In this document: positions 24,107-36,016 of the stretch, one piece after another
How positions within the stretch are numbered: position 1 is the first letter of the stretch
Layout: each line of letters opens with the position of its first letter
NCBI GenBank assembly: GCA_949130495.1
Contig: OX422219.1
Span: forward strand, 264,415,111-264,479,110
DNA: 64,000 nucleotides
Direction: 5' to 3'
DNA from: Sambucus nigra
Lineage: Eukaryota; Streptophyta; Magnoliopsida; Dipsacales; Adoxaceae
The notes under the pieces: model-generated
Seen by the model: the letters and a program-made list of their open reading frames with translations, nothing else
Databases searched by the model: none
What the model was told of the DNA's origin: nothing
Made by a program: the position numbers and the translations under genes

Positions 24107-24117
24107 TTCTTGTAGTG
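24107..24117 (-). repeat. 3' terminal inverted repeat of the CACTA element
   Basis: TTCTTGTAGTG is the reverse complement of the canonical plant CACTACAAGAA terminus and marks the right end of the transposon. Confidence 0.85.
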
Positions 24118-24120
24118 AGA

Positions 24121-25330
24121 TAGCCGGCTGGCGCCTGGACGGACAACAGTTAACCGTCCAGACCTGCGGGCCCTATTTATCCACCCTTTAGCCACAATAT
24201 ACATTTACATTGCATCTACGTTTTCTCTTACCAAAATGTACATTTTTCTCTACTCACTGTGAACCTAAAATGTGTAAATTTAGACTATAAGCCTCTCCCT
24301 TGGAGATGGCCTTAGAAAGGTCAGAGCCGTACATCATGGATATATCTTAATCGTCAAAACAATATTTTGTATATTTAAATAACAAAAATGCTCTTCAATT
24401 TTAATGACCTATAAAAAGCATATTGATGCTATTTATTCGTCGCTAAAAATTATGCTCGGGCAACGTAGTCAAACCTAAAGTTAGTTTTAACATCTTCAGC
24501 GACGTTAAATTTTACACCTAGGTAAATTAACATACCGACAGTTATTTTCAACAATAAAAGTAAACATAGCTAAAAATAGATTAAGTAATTTGGTTATTAA
24601 GAACGGTGTGCACCTTTTAGTAGAGTCGCTAATCTAATCGTACTTAATTTGCAAACTGAAAACTAAAAATTTTGCAAGACGAAATTTTTACTATTTTCCT
24701 TTACAATATGAAAAAAATTATCGGATGATTTTGTAGGTTGTGTTTTTAGGGGGCTAAATTTAGATGAATTAAATAAGTTTTCCTTACTTTATAAAATGAG
24801 GTTAATTAGGGCTTCTCCGCAAAAAAGTTTTAGGTTGTCTCATTATTGTATTAGATAACCATGAAAAGGAAGAAAAAAGTTGGAAATTTGAAACAGGAAT
24901 CTGGAATTAATCCTCCAACAACACAAACACAGAGGGTGAAATATATGTTATACACAAGCTTGCCGAACAAGTCAAATAACAAAACAAATAAACAAAAAAT
25001 GATTAGAATATTACCAAGCTAGTGACTTGACTTGATTACATTTGAAGCACACCAAAAAAATACTGGGAATAAACAACCCAACCCTTCTGTCCAAGAGGAT
25101 GGACTATGGAAACAACAGATCCCCTCCCCCCCCCCCCCCCCCCAGCTATCACAAACCTTGTTAATTTAAGATCGGAAAGGCCAAAAACAATACCCATTTA
25201 CAGTGTACGCCCACCAACTGACTCTTCATTGCTCTCTACTATGAGAAAATAGAAAAAGACTCATCTCATCACCTTTTTGTAATACAAGAAAGTTTAAACT
25301 AATTAACTATTACTCCTCAGTAATGGATCT
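24121..25330. other. Intergenic DNA downstream of the IDL gene
   Basis: No coding frame or mobile element recognised. It contains an 18-C run (25126-25143) and, close to 25331, the likely 3' UTR of the minus-strand IDL gene. Confidence 0.55.
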
Positions 25331-25564
25331 TCAGGGTGATCGCCAACTCTGTAGGCCAATGTCATTGTGTTTTCTGGAAGGACCAGAGGCCGGTATGGGT
25401 ATTCTACGGGGCAAGAATCCCAAAAAAAGGCCTGAATTATTAGACTTTGGCTTTACTACTTTGAAGACATGGGTGCCTCTTGAGCCATGACAATGACTAA
25501 CTATAAACATGAACGCTAAGACCAGCCAGAGTAGTAGAATTAGAGGTCTTCTACACTCGCCCAT
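25331..25564 (-). CDS. IDA-LIKE (IDL6/IDL7-type) secreted signalling peptide precursor
   Basis: This is the one clear host gene. It encodes a 77-residue precursor of a small peptide hormone. In the known family (INFLORESCENCE DEFICIENT IN ABSCISSION and IDLs) the processed peptide is secreted and perceived by HAESA-type receptor kinases in abscission and stress signalling. I start at MGECRRP (25564) because a hydrophobic signal peptide follows directly (LILLLWLVLAFMFIVSHCHG). The upstream in-frame ATG at 25690 would prepend CA-repeat sequence that looks like 5' UTR. Near the C-terminus is the family's conserved motif: FLGFLPRR, then the PIPASGPSRKHND core matching the PIP..(A/G)PS(K/R)(R/K)HN pattern, followed by a tail ending SWRSP. 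ASGPSRKHN rather than PSAPSKRHN points to the IDL6/7 branch. It is intronless and about the usual size, with no damage seen. The exact paralogue is inferred. Confidence 0.88.
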   Translation of the reverse strand: MGECRRPLILLLWLVLAFMFIVSHCHGSRGTHVFKVVKPKSNNSGLFLGFLPRRIPIPASGPSRKHNDIGLQSWRSP

Positions 25565-25585
25565 TTTTGCAAGGCTATAGAATGT

Positions 25586-25603
25586 GTGTGTGTGTGTGTG
25601 TGT
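25586..25603. repeat. (GT)n microsatellite in the likely 5' UTR of the IDL gene
   Basis: About nine GT dinucleotides (CA on the gene strand) roughly 22 bp upstream of the chosen ATG. On the gene strand it is preceded by CT-rich sequence, typical of a plant leader. Confidence 0.7.
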
Positions 25604-26951
25604 TAGAGAGAGATAAGTGGTGCAGTTGGGGTAGCTTGTTTTAGAGGGTTTTGATGAGGAAAAGGTTAGGAGAGCAGGAAACATGGACAATTGAATGCCG
25701 AATCGTGGGTATTAGATTGAGCCGTTTGGGGGTTTGTGTTTGGTGTGTACTGTGAGTGAGTGAGTGAGTGTGAGAGAGAGAGGATGCTTCTCCAAGCCGA
25801 CTAGTAATGTTTTAGACGCAGAAAGTTGAAAAAAGCTTTTTTTTGAATGGGTCTTTTGGGTTGGAATGATAAAAGATAGGGAGAGAGAAACTTTTTTCCT
25901 CTTTGTGAAATGCCAATAAAAGAAGGAAAAAAAAAAGATGAGGGAGAAAGTAAGAGGTAGGGTTATGTCATCTTTTACGGTTAGGTGAGTGTTTGGTCCC
26001 ACATGGTATTAATGGCCAGCTTAGGTAGTGGGCACTGTTGTTTTTAGACCCTCATAACAGGAAAACTTGCCCCATCTACAGTTCTCTTTTGTAGTCTTTG
26101 ATTTGACGCTCATTCTCTCTCTATATTATGAAAAGGTTAACAGGAGGTCTTGACAGTGAGAAGGTGATGGAGATGACGGTCAAGTAAGTAGCACGTACTG
26201 ATTTTGCAAGAGAAAAAGGACGAGATTTGTTTACTTACTGTTCGTGCAGATTGACAGAGCATTCCCTTTAATTGAGGAAGCTGTATATTATTTATACGTA
26301 TATACTATGGAGATAGAGATAGAGACAGAGACAGGGGCCTCGTTGTTCAAGGTCATGACTATTGTCCAAATGACCCCACATTTTGTGAGAGGAGTAGGAA
26401 AGATGTTCCAACAGAAGAACTAAAAAACTGACAGATATTGATGTATTTACTTTTGGTATAAGAGAGAAATAATTGGTTGAAGTTGTCTTCTTTGCCCTTC
26501 AGTCACACGAGAAATGAATGGCAACACGAATGGTTTCACGTTCAGCTCACATGGACCCACAATTTTTCAGGAGCCAAAAATCTATCACTGTACAAGAAAT
26601 CCCAATCAACCATTTATGTCACCACCATACACAAAATGGCTAATTATACTTATATCCCTCAAACTATCGTTAGATTTTAATTGTCCCTCCAAATTAATTC
26701 ATTTCAATTTGCCTCTCAAACTATTAACTTATCTCGAATTACAATGAACTTGAACTTCACAAATTTGTAGAAATAGTATTCTGACCCCCCAAACGCTTTA
26801 AAACTTGTATTAAACGCTAATTATAGGTTAAATACAAGCTCTACATTATAACATAAATTTGTTTCCACAACACTTCAATTGTTTCGAGGAAGGGTTTCCA
26901 CGCTACCTTGCAACAACCGTTGAAAGGGGAGGTGGGAATCAACCACTTTCT
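25604..26951. other. Upstream region of the IDL gene and intergenic DNA
   Basis: Contains the presumed promoter and leader of the minus-strand IDL gene, with CT/GA-rich runs at about 25760-25945. Open frames here (for example 25712-26002 minus) are low-complexity and not credible genes. No mobile element recognised before the copia LTR at 26952. Confidence 0.5.
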
Positions 26952-27740
26952 TGTTAGATAAATTTCAACATTAATATAATATTATATATTATTTAGTTGT
27001 TAATTTTATTATATTAATTAGTGTTTTATTTTAAATCTTAGTTTGGGTTTTATTTTTAGAAGGAAGAAATATGAGCAAATGACTGTGAAAATTATGTGAG
27101 TGCTCAAAGTCACACATTGGAAGATTACTACAAAAAGAAATGGTATATCAACTAAAGGACAACTAAGATTCTTACTTGACAAGTCAAACAAGAGTCTATG
27201 ATCCTACGCATTGCGGTGGTTCTTAAGCACCACCAATCGCGACACCTGACGCACGAAATGGTGATTGGGCTACTTAGGGCGCATTACACACTTTGACGCG
27301 CACTTGCCACTTCGCACGGGATGTCCATTCGCTTACGATGGGACGCCTAATCTGAACTGTTAGATCGAAGCTATTCCAAACAGGCACGATCCAACGCACG
27401 ATCCAACAGCTGCTGAGTCGCTATAAAAAAGAGTTTCAGGCCTTTGTTTTGGACACCGAAAATTGCTAAGTTCTCCGCTCTTCGTCCTCTACATTTTGAC
27501 ATTATCGGATTACAAATTCTAAGTGTTCTCGATTGATCAAATAGTATATAGTTTGAATCAAACAACTGTTCATATACTGCATTGTATCCTGAAGGCAGAT
27601 TCTATAAAACCCATAGTGTACTCGCGGTTCTGTCTCAGCCGGATTAGGAGAAATTTTGCCTAAAAGACAGCGTTCCCAGAATGTGCCTTGCAGAAATTAA
27701 TTTAAATATTTCGTTCTTTCCATAGAAAAAAATTCCAACA
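26952..27740 (+). repeat. 5' LTR of the copia element (internally deleted)
   Basis: It aligns with 31984-32988 but lacks about 216 bp, apparently two deletions: one after CACTTCGCACG (near 27320) and a smaller one after TGAGTCGCTA (near 27423). It ends TTCCAACA at 27740. Confidence 0.85.
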
Positions 27741-27773
27741 GTTTTAGGTAAAAATTATTATTACTCCACTCAA

Positions 27774-28616
27774 ATGGAAGGAACAGTGGCACAATCTATC
27801 CAAGTCATGAGTCAAGACTTAATCCGACTCGACCATTTTGATGGCGAAAATTTCACCCGTTGGCAAGAGAAAGTTATGTTCTTCCTCACATCACTAAAAC
27901 TAGCATACATTCTAGATGACAACCTTGAGCAAATTCCTGAGCCCACACCCGAAGACACCGAAGAAATAAAACAGAAGCGTGTGAAGAGGAAATAAGACGA
28001 ATTTATGTGTCGAGGACACATCCTCAATGCTTTGTCTCAAACTGTTTATAGTGCTCATCGAATGATTCCGACAGCAAAGGAATTATGGAAGGCATTAGAG
28101 ATAAAATATCAAAATGAGGAAGCGAGCAACCGTAAGTTTCTGATTTCAAACTATATGAATTTTAGAATGAGTAATGATAAATCTGTCGTTGCACAAGAAC
28201 ATGAACTCCAACAGATTGTTGGTGACCTTAAAGCCGTTGGAATTAATTTTCAAGATGAATTTCAAGTAGGGGTAATTGTTTCAAAACTTCCATCCTCTTG
28301 GAACGTCTTTAAGAAGAAAATTAATCATGATGAAAAGACTTATACAATGGAATCCCTTCTTCGTCACCTTCGTATTGAAGATGATACTCGTATTCGAGAA
28401 AAGAAGGATGAACAAGGTGAGGGTCATTTAAAAGCCAATATGGTAGGTGATAAAAAATCCAAGAATACCAAAGACTCAAAATTTAAAGCAAAGAATGACT
28501 CAAAATTCAAGAACCAAGGTGCAAATAAGAAAAAGAAGGGCAAATATTTCTTCTGTGACAAACCAGACCATTATTCTCGAGAATGTCGTCTTAAAAAGAA
28601 GGCATTTAAGGAATAA
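27774..28616 (+). pseudogene. gag: copia gag remnant
   Basis: One frame from ATG 27774 to 28616 is interrupted by a TAA at 27993-27995. It matches copia gag: an N-terminus ending in LDHFDGENFTRWQEKVMFFL, then a capsid region with IPTAKELWKALE and a basic Lys/Asn-rich tail. The zinc knuckle near the end reads YFFCDKPDHYSREC, where the first of the three Cys in the usual CX2CX4HX4C pattern is replaced by Tyr. Gag would form the particle shell; the missing Cys and the stop make it non-functional. Confidence 0.85.
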
Positions 28617-28622
28617 TAAGGG

Positions 28623-31397
28623 TTGAAGGAAACCAACAATGTTGAAAATCTTATTGTTATTGTATGCGAAGCAATTTCAATTAAAAATGAAAGTGGATGG
28701 TGGCTGGATACTGGCGCAACGGTCCACATATGCAAAGACAGCTTTTCATTCAAAACATATCAAGAAATTGATGGAAAAGAAGTGACGATGGCAAATAATA
28801 TTCGCACCAATGTAGTTGGGAAAGGCACAGTGGAATTGAAATTAACTTCTGGAAAAACTCTTACTCTAATTGATGTACTTCATGTACCTGATATGTGTAA
28901 AAATCTTGTGTCTGGGGACCTTCTCAATAAGAGAGGTTTCAAACTTATGTATGAGTCTGATAAGTTTGTCTTTTCCAAGAATGGCCAATTTATTAGCAAA
29001 TGGTACTCTTATAACGACATGATCAAAATTAATGTAATCAATGATATTAGTTCTTCTTATATAGTTGAGTCTATTTCTTTGTGGCATTTTTAAAGCAGAA
29101 GTTGAAACTCAACAAAATAAAAAAATTAAAGTCCTACGATTCGATAGGGGTGGTGAATATTACCTGAGTGAGTTTATACAATTTTTTAATAATCATGGAA
29201 TAATCCATCAAGTTACGACGCCTTATACACCACAACAAAATGGAACGGCGAAAAGAAAAAATAGGACTTTAGTCGAAATGATAAATGCAATGTTAATCAG
29301 TTCTGGTTTACCTTTGTCGATGTGGGGTGAAGAGATTTTTATACGCATGTTATATTTTAAAAGAGTTCCATTGAAAAATAAGGATATTACACCATAAGAA
29401 CTATGGTTTAATCGTAAGCCTAATCTTAGACGTCTTAAAGTTTGGGGATGTCTTGCTTATGTAAAAAAACCCGAACCTAAAAGACCTAAACTAGGAAATA
29501 GGACTTACAAATGTATTTTTATTGGATACTCTAGTAACAATATGACTTATAGATTTTTAAATCTTGAAACTCAAGAAATCGTTGAGTCAGTAGATCTGCA
29601 ATTCTTTGAACAGCTAACAAAGTTTAGTACCTTGAATCAATGTTTAGAAAATAGTAATCCGGTTGTTGACTCATCACCTTCAGAAGAAAATTCACAAATA
29701 ATATCTTCTTCAGAAACAACAATTGACGTTGAACTGCGAAGAAGTAAAAGACAAAGAGCTAAATAAACATATGGGCCCGACTTTGTTATCTATTTGGTTG
29801 AAGGGTATTTAAATGAAACTAAGAATAAAACAAAATTTGTTCTTAATATAGAAGATGAACCGACAACATTTTATGAAGCGATAACATCTAGGGATGCTAT
29901 TTTTTGGAAAGAAGCAATCAATGATGAAATGACTCAATTTTGTCAAACCAAACTTGGGTTCTTTTCGGTTTTCCCCTCGGAGATAAACCTATTGGGTGCA
30001 AATGGATATTTAAAAGGATATTAAATCCGGACGGTTCTATAAATAAATTTAAGGCAAGATTAGTTGCTAAAGGCTATAAGCAAAAACATGGAATTGATTA
30101 CTTTGATACATATGCTCCTGTTGCTCAAATCACTTCCATTAGGATATTAATATCTCTTGCTTATTTTTATAATTTAGTAATTCATCAAATGGATGTCAAA
30201 ATTACTTTTCTATATGGTGATTTAGCAGAAGAGATTTATATGGAACAACTTGAAGGATTTGTTTTATCTGGCCAAGAAAAGAAAGTATTTAAATTGTTTA
30301 AATCTCTTTATGGCCTTAAATAAGCTTCCATGTAATGGCATGAGAAGTTTGATAATATTGTAATATCCCATGGATATAAAGTTAATGATGTTGAAAAAAG
30401 TATATATAGTAAATTTGAAAACGGTGTTGGTGTTATTATTTGCTTGTATGTGGATGACATGTTAATATTTGGGTCTAGTCTCAAATATGTTGAAGAAACC
30501 AAAAGGTTTCTATCATTAAAATTTGATATGAAAGATCTTGGAGAAGCTGATGTAATCTTAGGAATCAAAATTATGAGAAAGAATAATTCTTTAGTATTAT
30601 CTCAATCTCATTATATAGAAAAAGTTCTTCAAAGATATAATAATTTTGAACTTAAGCCAGTTGCTACACTAGTGGATCCTAGTATCAAATTAATAAAAAA
30701 TACTGGGTGTGCTATGGACCAACTTAAATATGCTAGTATTATTAGAAGTCTAATGTATGTCATGCATTGCACTAGACCAGACATTGCTTATGCAGTGTGT
30801 GTCTTGTGTAGATTCATAAGTAATCCAAGATAAGAGCACTGGAATGCAATTTATAGGGTGCTTAGATACCTAAAGAGGACTTTGGATTATGGCTTACATT
30901 ATGTAGGATATCCATTTGTTTTAGAAGGATATAGTGATTCAAGTTGGAATAATATTGAATCAAAATTCAAGTCAACTACTGGTTGGATTTTTACACTAGG
31001 AGGAGCAGCTATCTCTTGGGGATCCAAGAAACAAAAATGTGTGTCAAATTAAACAATGCAATATGAATTTATAGCCCTGGCACATGCATGTAAAGAAGAA
31101 GAATGGCTTAGAAATGTGTTGTATGATATTCCTTTATGGAAAAAGCCATCTCCTTCTATTATGATAAGTTGTGATAACCAAGCCACAATTTATAAAGTTT
31201 TGAACAAAACTTATAATGAAAAATCTAGACACATTAGTCTAAGGCATCAAATTATAAGAAAATTACTCAAGGAAGGAGTAATTACAGTCGACTATGTTAA
31301 AACGAACAAGAATTTAGCAGATCCTCTGACTAAAGGTCTTGTTAGGGAGATGATATATATCACCTCAAAAGGAATGGGACAAAGGTCTATTAAATAA
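28623..31397 (+). pseudogene. pol: copia pol remnant (protease, deleted integrase, RT, RNase H)
   Basis: In order: aspartic protease with WWLDTGATVHIC (about 28698); GAG-pre-integrase region ending SLWH near 29085; then a jump straight to the integrase core around RFDRGGEY (about 29140). The zinc finger and first catalytic Asp of the integrase are therefore deleted. The expected catalytic Glu in the TPQQNG..ERKN motif is Lys (AKRKN, about 29250). Reverse transcriptase follows with HQMDVKITFLYGDL and YVDD at 30447-30458, then RNase H (TRPDIAYAV, SDSSW, and the TKG near the end). At least six in-frame stops and shifts break it (for example near 29397, 29764, 29939, 30321, 30831 and 31050). Integration and DNA synthesis functions are lost. 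Confidence 0.88.
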
Positions 31398-31973
31398 CAC
31401 AACTATATTTAATGGGAACCCAACTCATATCTTGAAAATATAGATAGAGTTCAATATGGTACAAGCTAGTTAAATTATAGTTATGGAACACTAGGAATTT
31501 TATACAAAAGTTCCATTCCTATGTGCCTAATGTTGGTTTTCTACCTGTTAGAGGATGAAGATTACTTCTTAATAAATCATATAAGTGTGACTCGCAGAAT
31601 CAGTTAAGTTGATTTACCTATATGAGTGTCGAAAGTGTGGTCGCTTTCTATGGAATCACGATCGATCCTAAAGCGCTCATGAATCAGGATTAACACAAGG
31701 CCATAAATGTGCATGCTAGAAGAACACTTATAAACTTAGAAAATAGTATGTGTGATAGTTCCGTCTCATCTCAAAAAGGACCTTGGTTCAAGATACGTTC
31801 ACCACAGCACCTCGATGAAGCTTTAAATTGTTTACACTATATGGAAGTTCAAGTCTGAAAGACACTTCTCATTTATGTATTAGATTTCAGCGATAGTGCC
31901 AAAAGTTCTCTATTATTATCATTTTGTTTTGTGTAATTGATCCTTTGTATCCTCTCTTGTGTATATTGAAATT

Positions 31974-31983
31974 GGTGGGGGAA
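31974..31983 (+). promoter_or_regulatory. Polypurine tract of the copia element
   Basis: GGTGGGGGAA directly abuts the 3' LTR start. Confidence 0.75.
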
Positions 31984-32988
31984 TGCTGGATAAATTTCAA
32001 TATTAATATAATATTATATAATATTTAGTTGTTAATTTTATTATATTAATTAGTGTTTTATTTTAAATCTTAGTTTGGCTTTTATTTTTAGAAGGAAGAA
32101 ACATGAGAAAATGGGTGTGAAAGATATAGGAGTGTTCAAAGTCGCACATTGTCCCACATTGCAAGATTACTACAAAGAGTAGTTGTATATCAACTAAAGA
32201 ACAACTAAGATTCTTAGTTGACAAGTCAAACAAGAGGCTATGATCCTACGCATAGCGGTGGTGCTTAAGCACCACCAATCGCGACACGTGACACACATAA
32301 GTGCGACACCCGACGTGCGAAAGGGCGATTGGGCGACTTAGGGCTCATTACGCGCTTTGACGCGCACTTGGCACTTCACACGTGTGCATCGTCTCTTGGA
32401 GCGTGGGAGTTTAAAGTTTTGACGAAGTAAAACAAATCGATGGTTGTGATTAAACGACCTGATAAAAGGGTTTAAAATCCGAAACGACTTGATCTGAACC
32501 GTTAGATGAACTCATAGTGTTTCGTGTAGGGGATGTCCATTCGCTTACGATGGGATGCCTAATCTGAACCGTTAGATCAAAGCTATTCAAAATAGGCACG
32601 ATCCAACGGCTACTGAGTCGCTACATGAAGAGCTATGACTGTTGAAGAATAGTCACAGAAATGGCTATAAAAAGTGTTCCAGGCCTCTATTTTGGACACC
32701 GAAAATTGCTAATTTCTTCTCTCTCCGTCCTCTACATTTTGGCATTATCAGATTACAAATTCAAAGTGTTCTCAGTTTACTCAAACATTACATAGTTTGA
32801 ATCAAACAACTGTTCATACACTGCATTGTATCCTGAAGGCAAATTCTATAAAACCCATAGTGTACTCGCGGTTCTGCCTCAACCGGATTGGGAGAAATTT
32901 TGCCTAAAAGACAGCGTTCCTAGAAAGTGCCTTGCATAAATTAATTTAAATATTTTGTTCTTTCCATAGCAAAAAAAAAATTCCAACA
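31984..32988 (+). repeat. 3' LTR of the copia element
   Basis: The full-length LTR, 1,005 bp, starting TGCTGGATAAATTTC and ending TTCCAACA. Confidence 0.88.
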
Positions 32989-32993
32989 TTTCC

Positions 32994-33635
32994 ATGACAC
33001 CCCTCAAGTATCGTCAAAATGCTTACATGACAAGTTTTAGGCGGCATTGAAAGCAATTTCCATGACAGCAATTTATGTATCGTAAAAGTGAGTTCCAAAA
33101 ACATTTTAAGGAATTTTCCCACACAATATTATATCAATATACTTAAATTAACCTATTTCATATAAATTATATCACAATACACGATTATATCATATATTTT
33201 TTTTAAATGATAACCATAATAAAGAACCAATGAAAGATAAATTACAAAAAATATGTTTCCCATTCATAAATATAATACTAAAATATCTACCTAAAACAAA
33301 GATGTACCATAATAAGGATACAAAGATCAAAGTCTACATACTAAAAGTAGTCTACTTCAAGGAGAAAAAGAAAAAAGAAAAGTTAGTGGTAGTCTTCATA
33401 ACATTTATCTGAAGGCCTTCGACAGACTCTATTTTTTTCCAATAATAAGTTACACGTTCAAACAAATACAATTTTAGTGATTATGTGGGTATATATCTAG
33501 TAAATACGTGTGCAGACATAATGTGAACTACGAAGATATGGATTTATTTACCTTAAAATACAAACACATATAATCTCCAAACACACACACACACACTCTC
33601 TCTCTCTCTCTGTAAGATGTGTGTTCTTCAAATAT
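32994..33635. other. AT-rich intergenic DNA
   Basis: No gene recognised. Includes an (AC)n/(TC)n microsatellite at about 33580-33611. Confidence 0.55.
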
Positions 33636-34655
33636 TGTTAGTATTAAGTGAGGCATAACCCCTTATTAAGATCGGGATTAACACTGTTAGGTACGCAATA
33701 TAGGCAGTAGTCATAGGTAAAATAAAGAGATTTAATATTCAAGCTTGCATTAAAGAGAATATTAACACAAAAGACACATGACAAGCACAATAAATGAATG
33801 GGACCAGCAGGTAGCGTGGTCGGAGGAAGAAAAACAAGCACCCCAGGCACAATAAAGGCAATGTAGGAACTTCAAGCTCAGTTAATGCCCAATTATGAGC
33901 GTATTAAATGTGTATGAGGTGTTAATACTCTCGCAATGATTCACGTGTGTAAGGAAATTTGGGCAGCTGTTCTAGGCTCAGAATGCTCACCCTTTTGATT
34001 TATTCGTATGGTCTATTTATATGGGGGCGAGGCTGCTAGAGTCAGCCTGCCTTTGATCGGCCTGATAGGATGCATTAAATGCACAAGATATTGCATTCAA
34101 TGCGTGGGATCTGATAGTTTTATCGGGAAACCATTCTATTTGCTATAAGTATTATGGGAATTAATGAGGGATATGACCCGTTAGCTTGAGGCTTACTCTA
34201 GGATTCCTAGATGGTCAGGTTTGGTGTACTGGACCTGCCATACTAAGTATAAAGCCACTTGAGTGCTACATTCTTGATCCCTAAATGTCAGACGTTATGA
34301 CATAAGAAATTGGTTCAAACAGTGACTCTTGTTAGGTATCTAGTCACATCAGTCAGGTGGGCTGACATCCAAGGTACCTCGGGGAGGTAACCTCGAGGGG
34401 GCAAGTATTGATGGAGATTAGGTACCTCGATAAGGTTCACTAGAATAAGTAATCAATGAGTAGGATCTAGTGACATTTGTTCTGGATGAAGTTTTTGCCC
34501 AAGTGTGCCAAGAGGGTTGGTAATAATTTCTAACGTTGCCTTATTTGCAATCCTCCAAACCATGTCCTTACGAAGTTCCCAAGAGGAGGTTGCTTGATAG
34601 AGCATGAAAGCTCTCCCATGCCCTGCCAGGTATGGTCCCTTGTGGGTACCAAACA
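33636..34655 (-). repeat. Candidate solo LTR, Tat-like
   Basis: The block begins TGTTAG and ends GGTACCAAACA, giving TG..CA ends. It has features reminiscent of the Tat LTR at 37024-37591: a TATTTATA near the middle followed by GCATTAAATGC and CATTCAATG motifs. No internal region and no convincing target duplication were found. The call rests on loose resemblance. Confidence 0.3.
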
Positions 34656-35530
34656 ACTTTAATAACCCTTATTTTTGAGCAATTTATTTTATATTAATTG
34701 GCCATGAGAGGTAATTATATAAAATATTGGATAATGGAGTAAATATTATTTTAAGTGAGTTAAAAGATAATATTTACTAGATTTTTTCATATTTACTGCT
34801 ATGTGAATGTAAATAGCATTATGTTACGATTCATGGTGTCATTGTGCTTTAAACGACAATTATGGTTTAAATGAAGTTAAAACTTGAAATGATTTATATT
34901 ATTTCGGATGCCAATTTAGAGGGCGCAGTTAGTCCCGAAATAGTCGAGATGGTCAAAATAAGTGCCATATTGTATTTTTGGGTTCCGAGCATTTTTAACA
35001 GGTAATGACTTAATTATGTAGTTACGAGTCATTTTAATGGTGTATTAACATTTCAAAGATGGGAATTCATAATTGGGGCATGATTTAAGCCTTACAACCA
35101 TTTTATCCCTCTTATATGTTCCTAAACCTAGAGAGATATATAGAGAAAGAGAATTGGGGGAAAAGAAGAGAAATAAGAAGAAAAGGAAGAGAATTGAAGA
35201 TTGAAGCTTGGATTTGTTGCTACCGGAAGAAAATATGAGATTACAAGCTTAAGGCGAGTTTCTTACTTGCTAGTATATGATTTAATATGAATAATTTGTT
35301 GTGATAGTTGTGTAAATTGGAGATTTGGAACAAATAGTAGGTTTTGGTAAATTTTGGTGTTTAACTCTTGAATCTTGTAGTTATGTGATTTAAGTTGGTT
35401 ATATGGTTTATTTTGATATATACTTGTTGTAGTTATGATGTTGGTTGATGAGAAGGAAGGGAGTATAAGAATGAGGAATTTAGGTTTTGGCTTTAACCTT
35501 GTAGAAAAAGAGAGAATTGTGGGTCTGCTA

Positions 35531-35750
35531 GGCGCGGTCGACCGCTGACCCAGGGTCGACCGCGGTTCCAGGACCGGTCGACCGGACCTTCAGGTGAAAG
35601 CCTACTGCTTTCGTATATAAGTATAAAAATCAAAGCCCGGTCGACCGCGGTGCCAGGACCGGCCGATCGGGCCTTTCAAAATGAGGTTTCTGCATTCCTT
35701 GCTAGGCAAAACCCTTGAGGCGTGGTCGACCGCGGTCCCATGACCGGTCG
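35531..35750. repeat. Array of GTCGAC palindromes
   Basis: Five GGTCGACC-type cores, several extended to CCGGTCGACCGG or GCGGTCGACCGC, plus mutated copies (CGGCCGATCGG, CGGTCGATCAG) occur in about 220 bp. The position within the LTR matches the TTCGAA array of the young Tekay-like LTR. Confidence 0.85.
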
Positions 35751-36011
35751 ATCAGTCCCTTGTTTTCCACCCTTAAATGCGTAGTTTCTTCTAGCTTCTT
35801 TCTTTTAAGATAGGGACTTAGGAATTTTCTTGAATGAAGTAAAACTAGAGTATTAGAGTCTAGTAGTGATGTATTTAGAAATCTAAGTAGAAATGAGAGT
35901 CGAAGTTTGGTTTGGGAATTAATTTAGTTAGTTAATTTAGACGTAGAGAAATGATTCTTTTATAAAATGAGTTAGTTTAGGTCTAAAGGGAAATATAGTG
36001 AATTAATGTGG

Positions 36012-36016
36012 GCTTT
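36012..36016. repeat. Probable target duplication of the Athila element, left copy
   Basis: GCTTT here and GTTTT at 60891-60895 differ by one transition and directly flank the two Athila LTR ends. Confidence 0.6.

Larger units (their letters stand above)
15466..24117 (+). mobile_element. Degenerate CACTA (En/Spm-like) DNA transposon
   Basis: Two gene remnants in the usual CACTA order (TNP2-like then TNPA-like), a 3' terminus TTCTTGTAGTG at 24107-24117 (reverse complement of CACTACAAGAA), and many subterminal repeats identify the element. The 5' terminus was not found; it may be deleted or lie left of the Tekay-like insertion, so the start given is only the first element-like sequence. The element is swollen by TA-rich tracts, a 169-bp tandem repeat and a MITE. 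The three bases after the terminus are AGA, the expected place of a 3-bp target duplication, but the partner copy is not identified. Confidence 0.8.
26952..32988 (+). mobile_element. Degenerate Ty1/copia LTR retrotransposon
   Basis: Two related LTRs (26952-27740 and 31984-32988) flank gag, protease, a deleted integrase, reverse transcriptase and RNase H remnants in copia order. LTR ends are TGTTAGA/TGCTGGA and TTCCAACA, an inverted pair. Flanking pentamers TTTCT (26947-26951) and TTTCC (32989-32993) are a probable target duplication with one change. The many stops, the integrase deletion and the unequal LTR lengths (789 and 1,005 bp) show an old, inactive copy. No tRNA-iMet primer site is visible after 27740. 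Lineage within copia not assigned. Confidence 0.88.
34658..36016 (+). repeat. 5' LTR of the outer Tekay-like element, left part
   Basis: Shares the AT-rich start and the GTCCCGAAATAGTCGAGATGG-like stretch with the young element's LTR, then a GTCGAC palindrome array. It is cut at 36016 by the Athila-like element. Confidence 0.65.

Noticed and set aside
25712..26002. 96-codon minus-strand frame upstream of the IDL gene
   Set aside because: Low-complexity Leu/Ser/Phe/Thr sequence from CT-rich leader or promoter DNA; no family resemblance.
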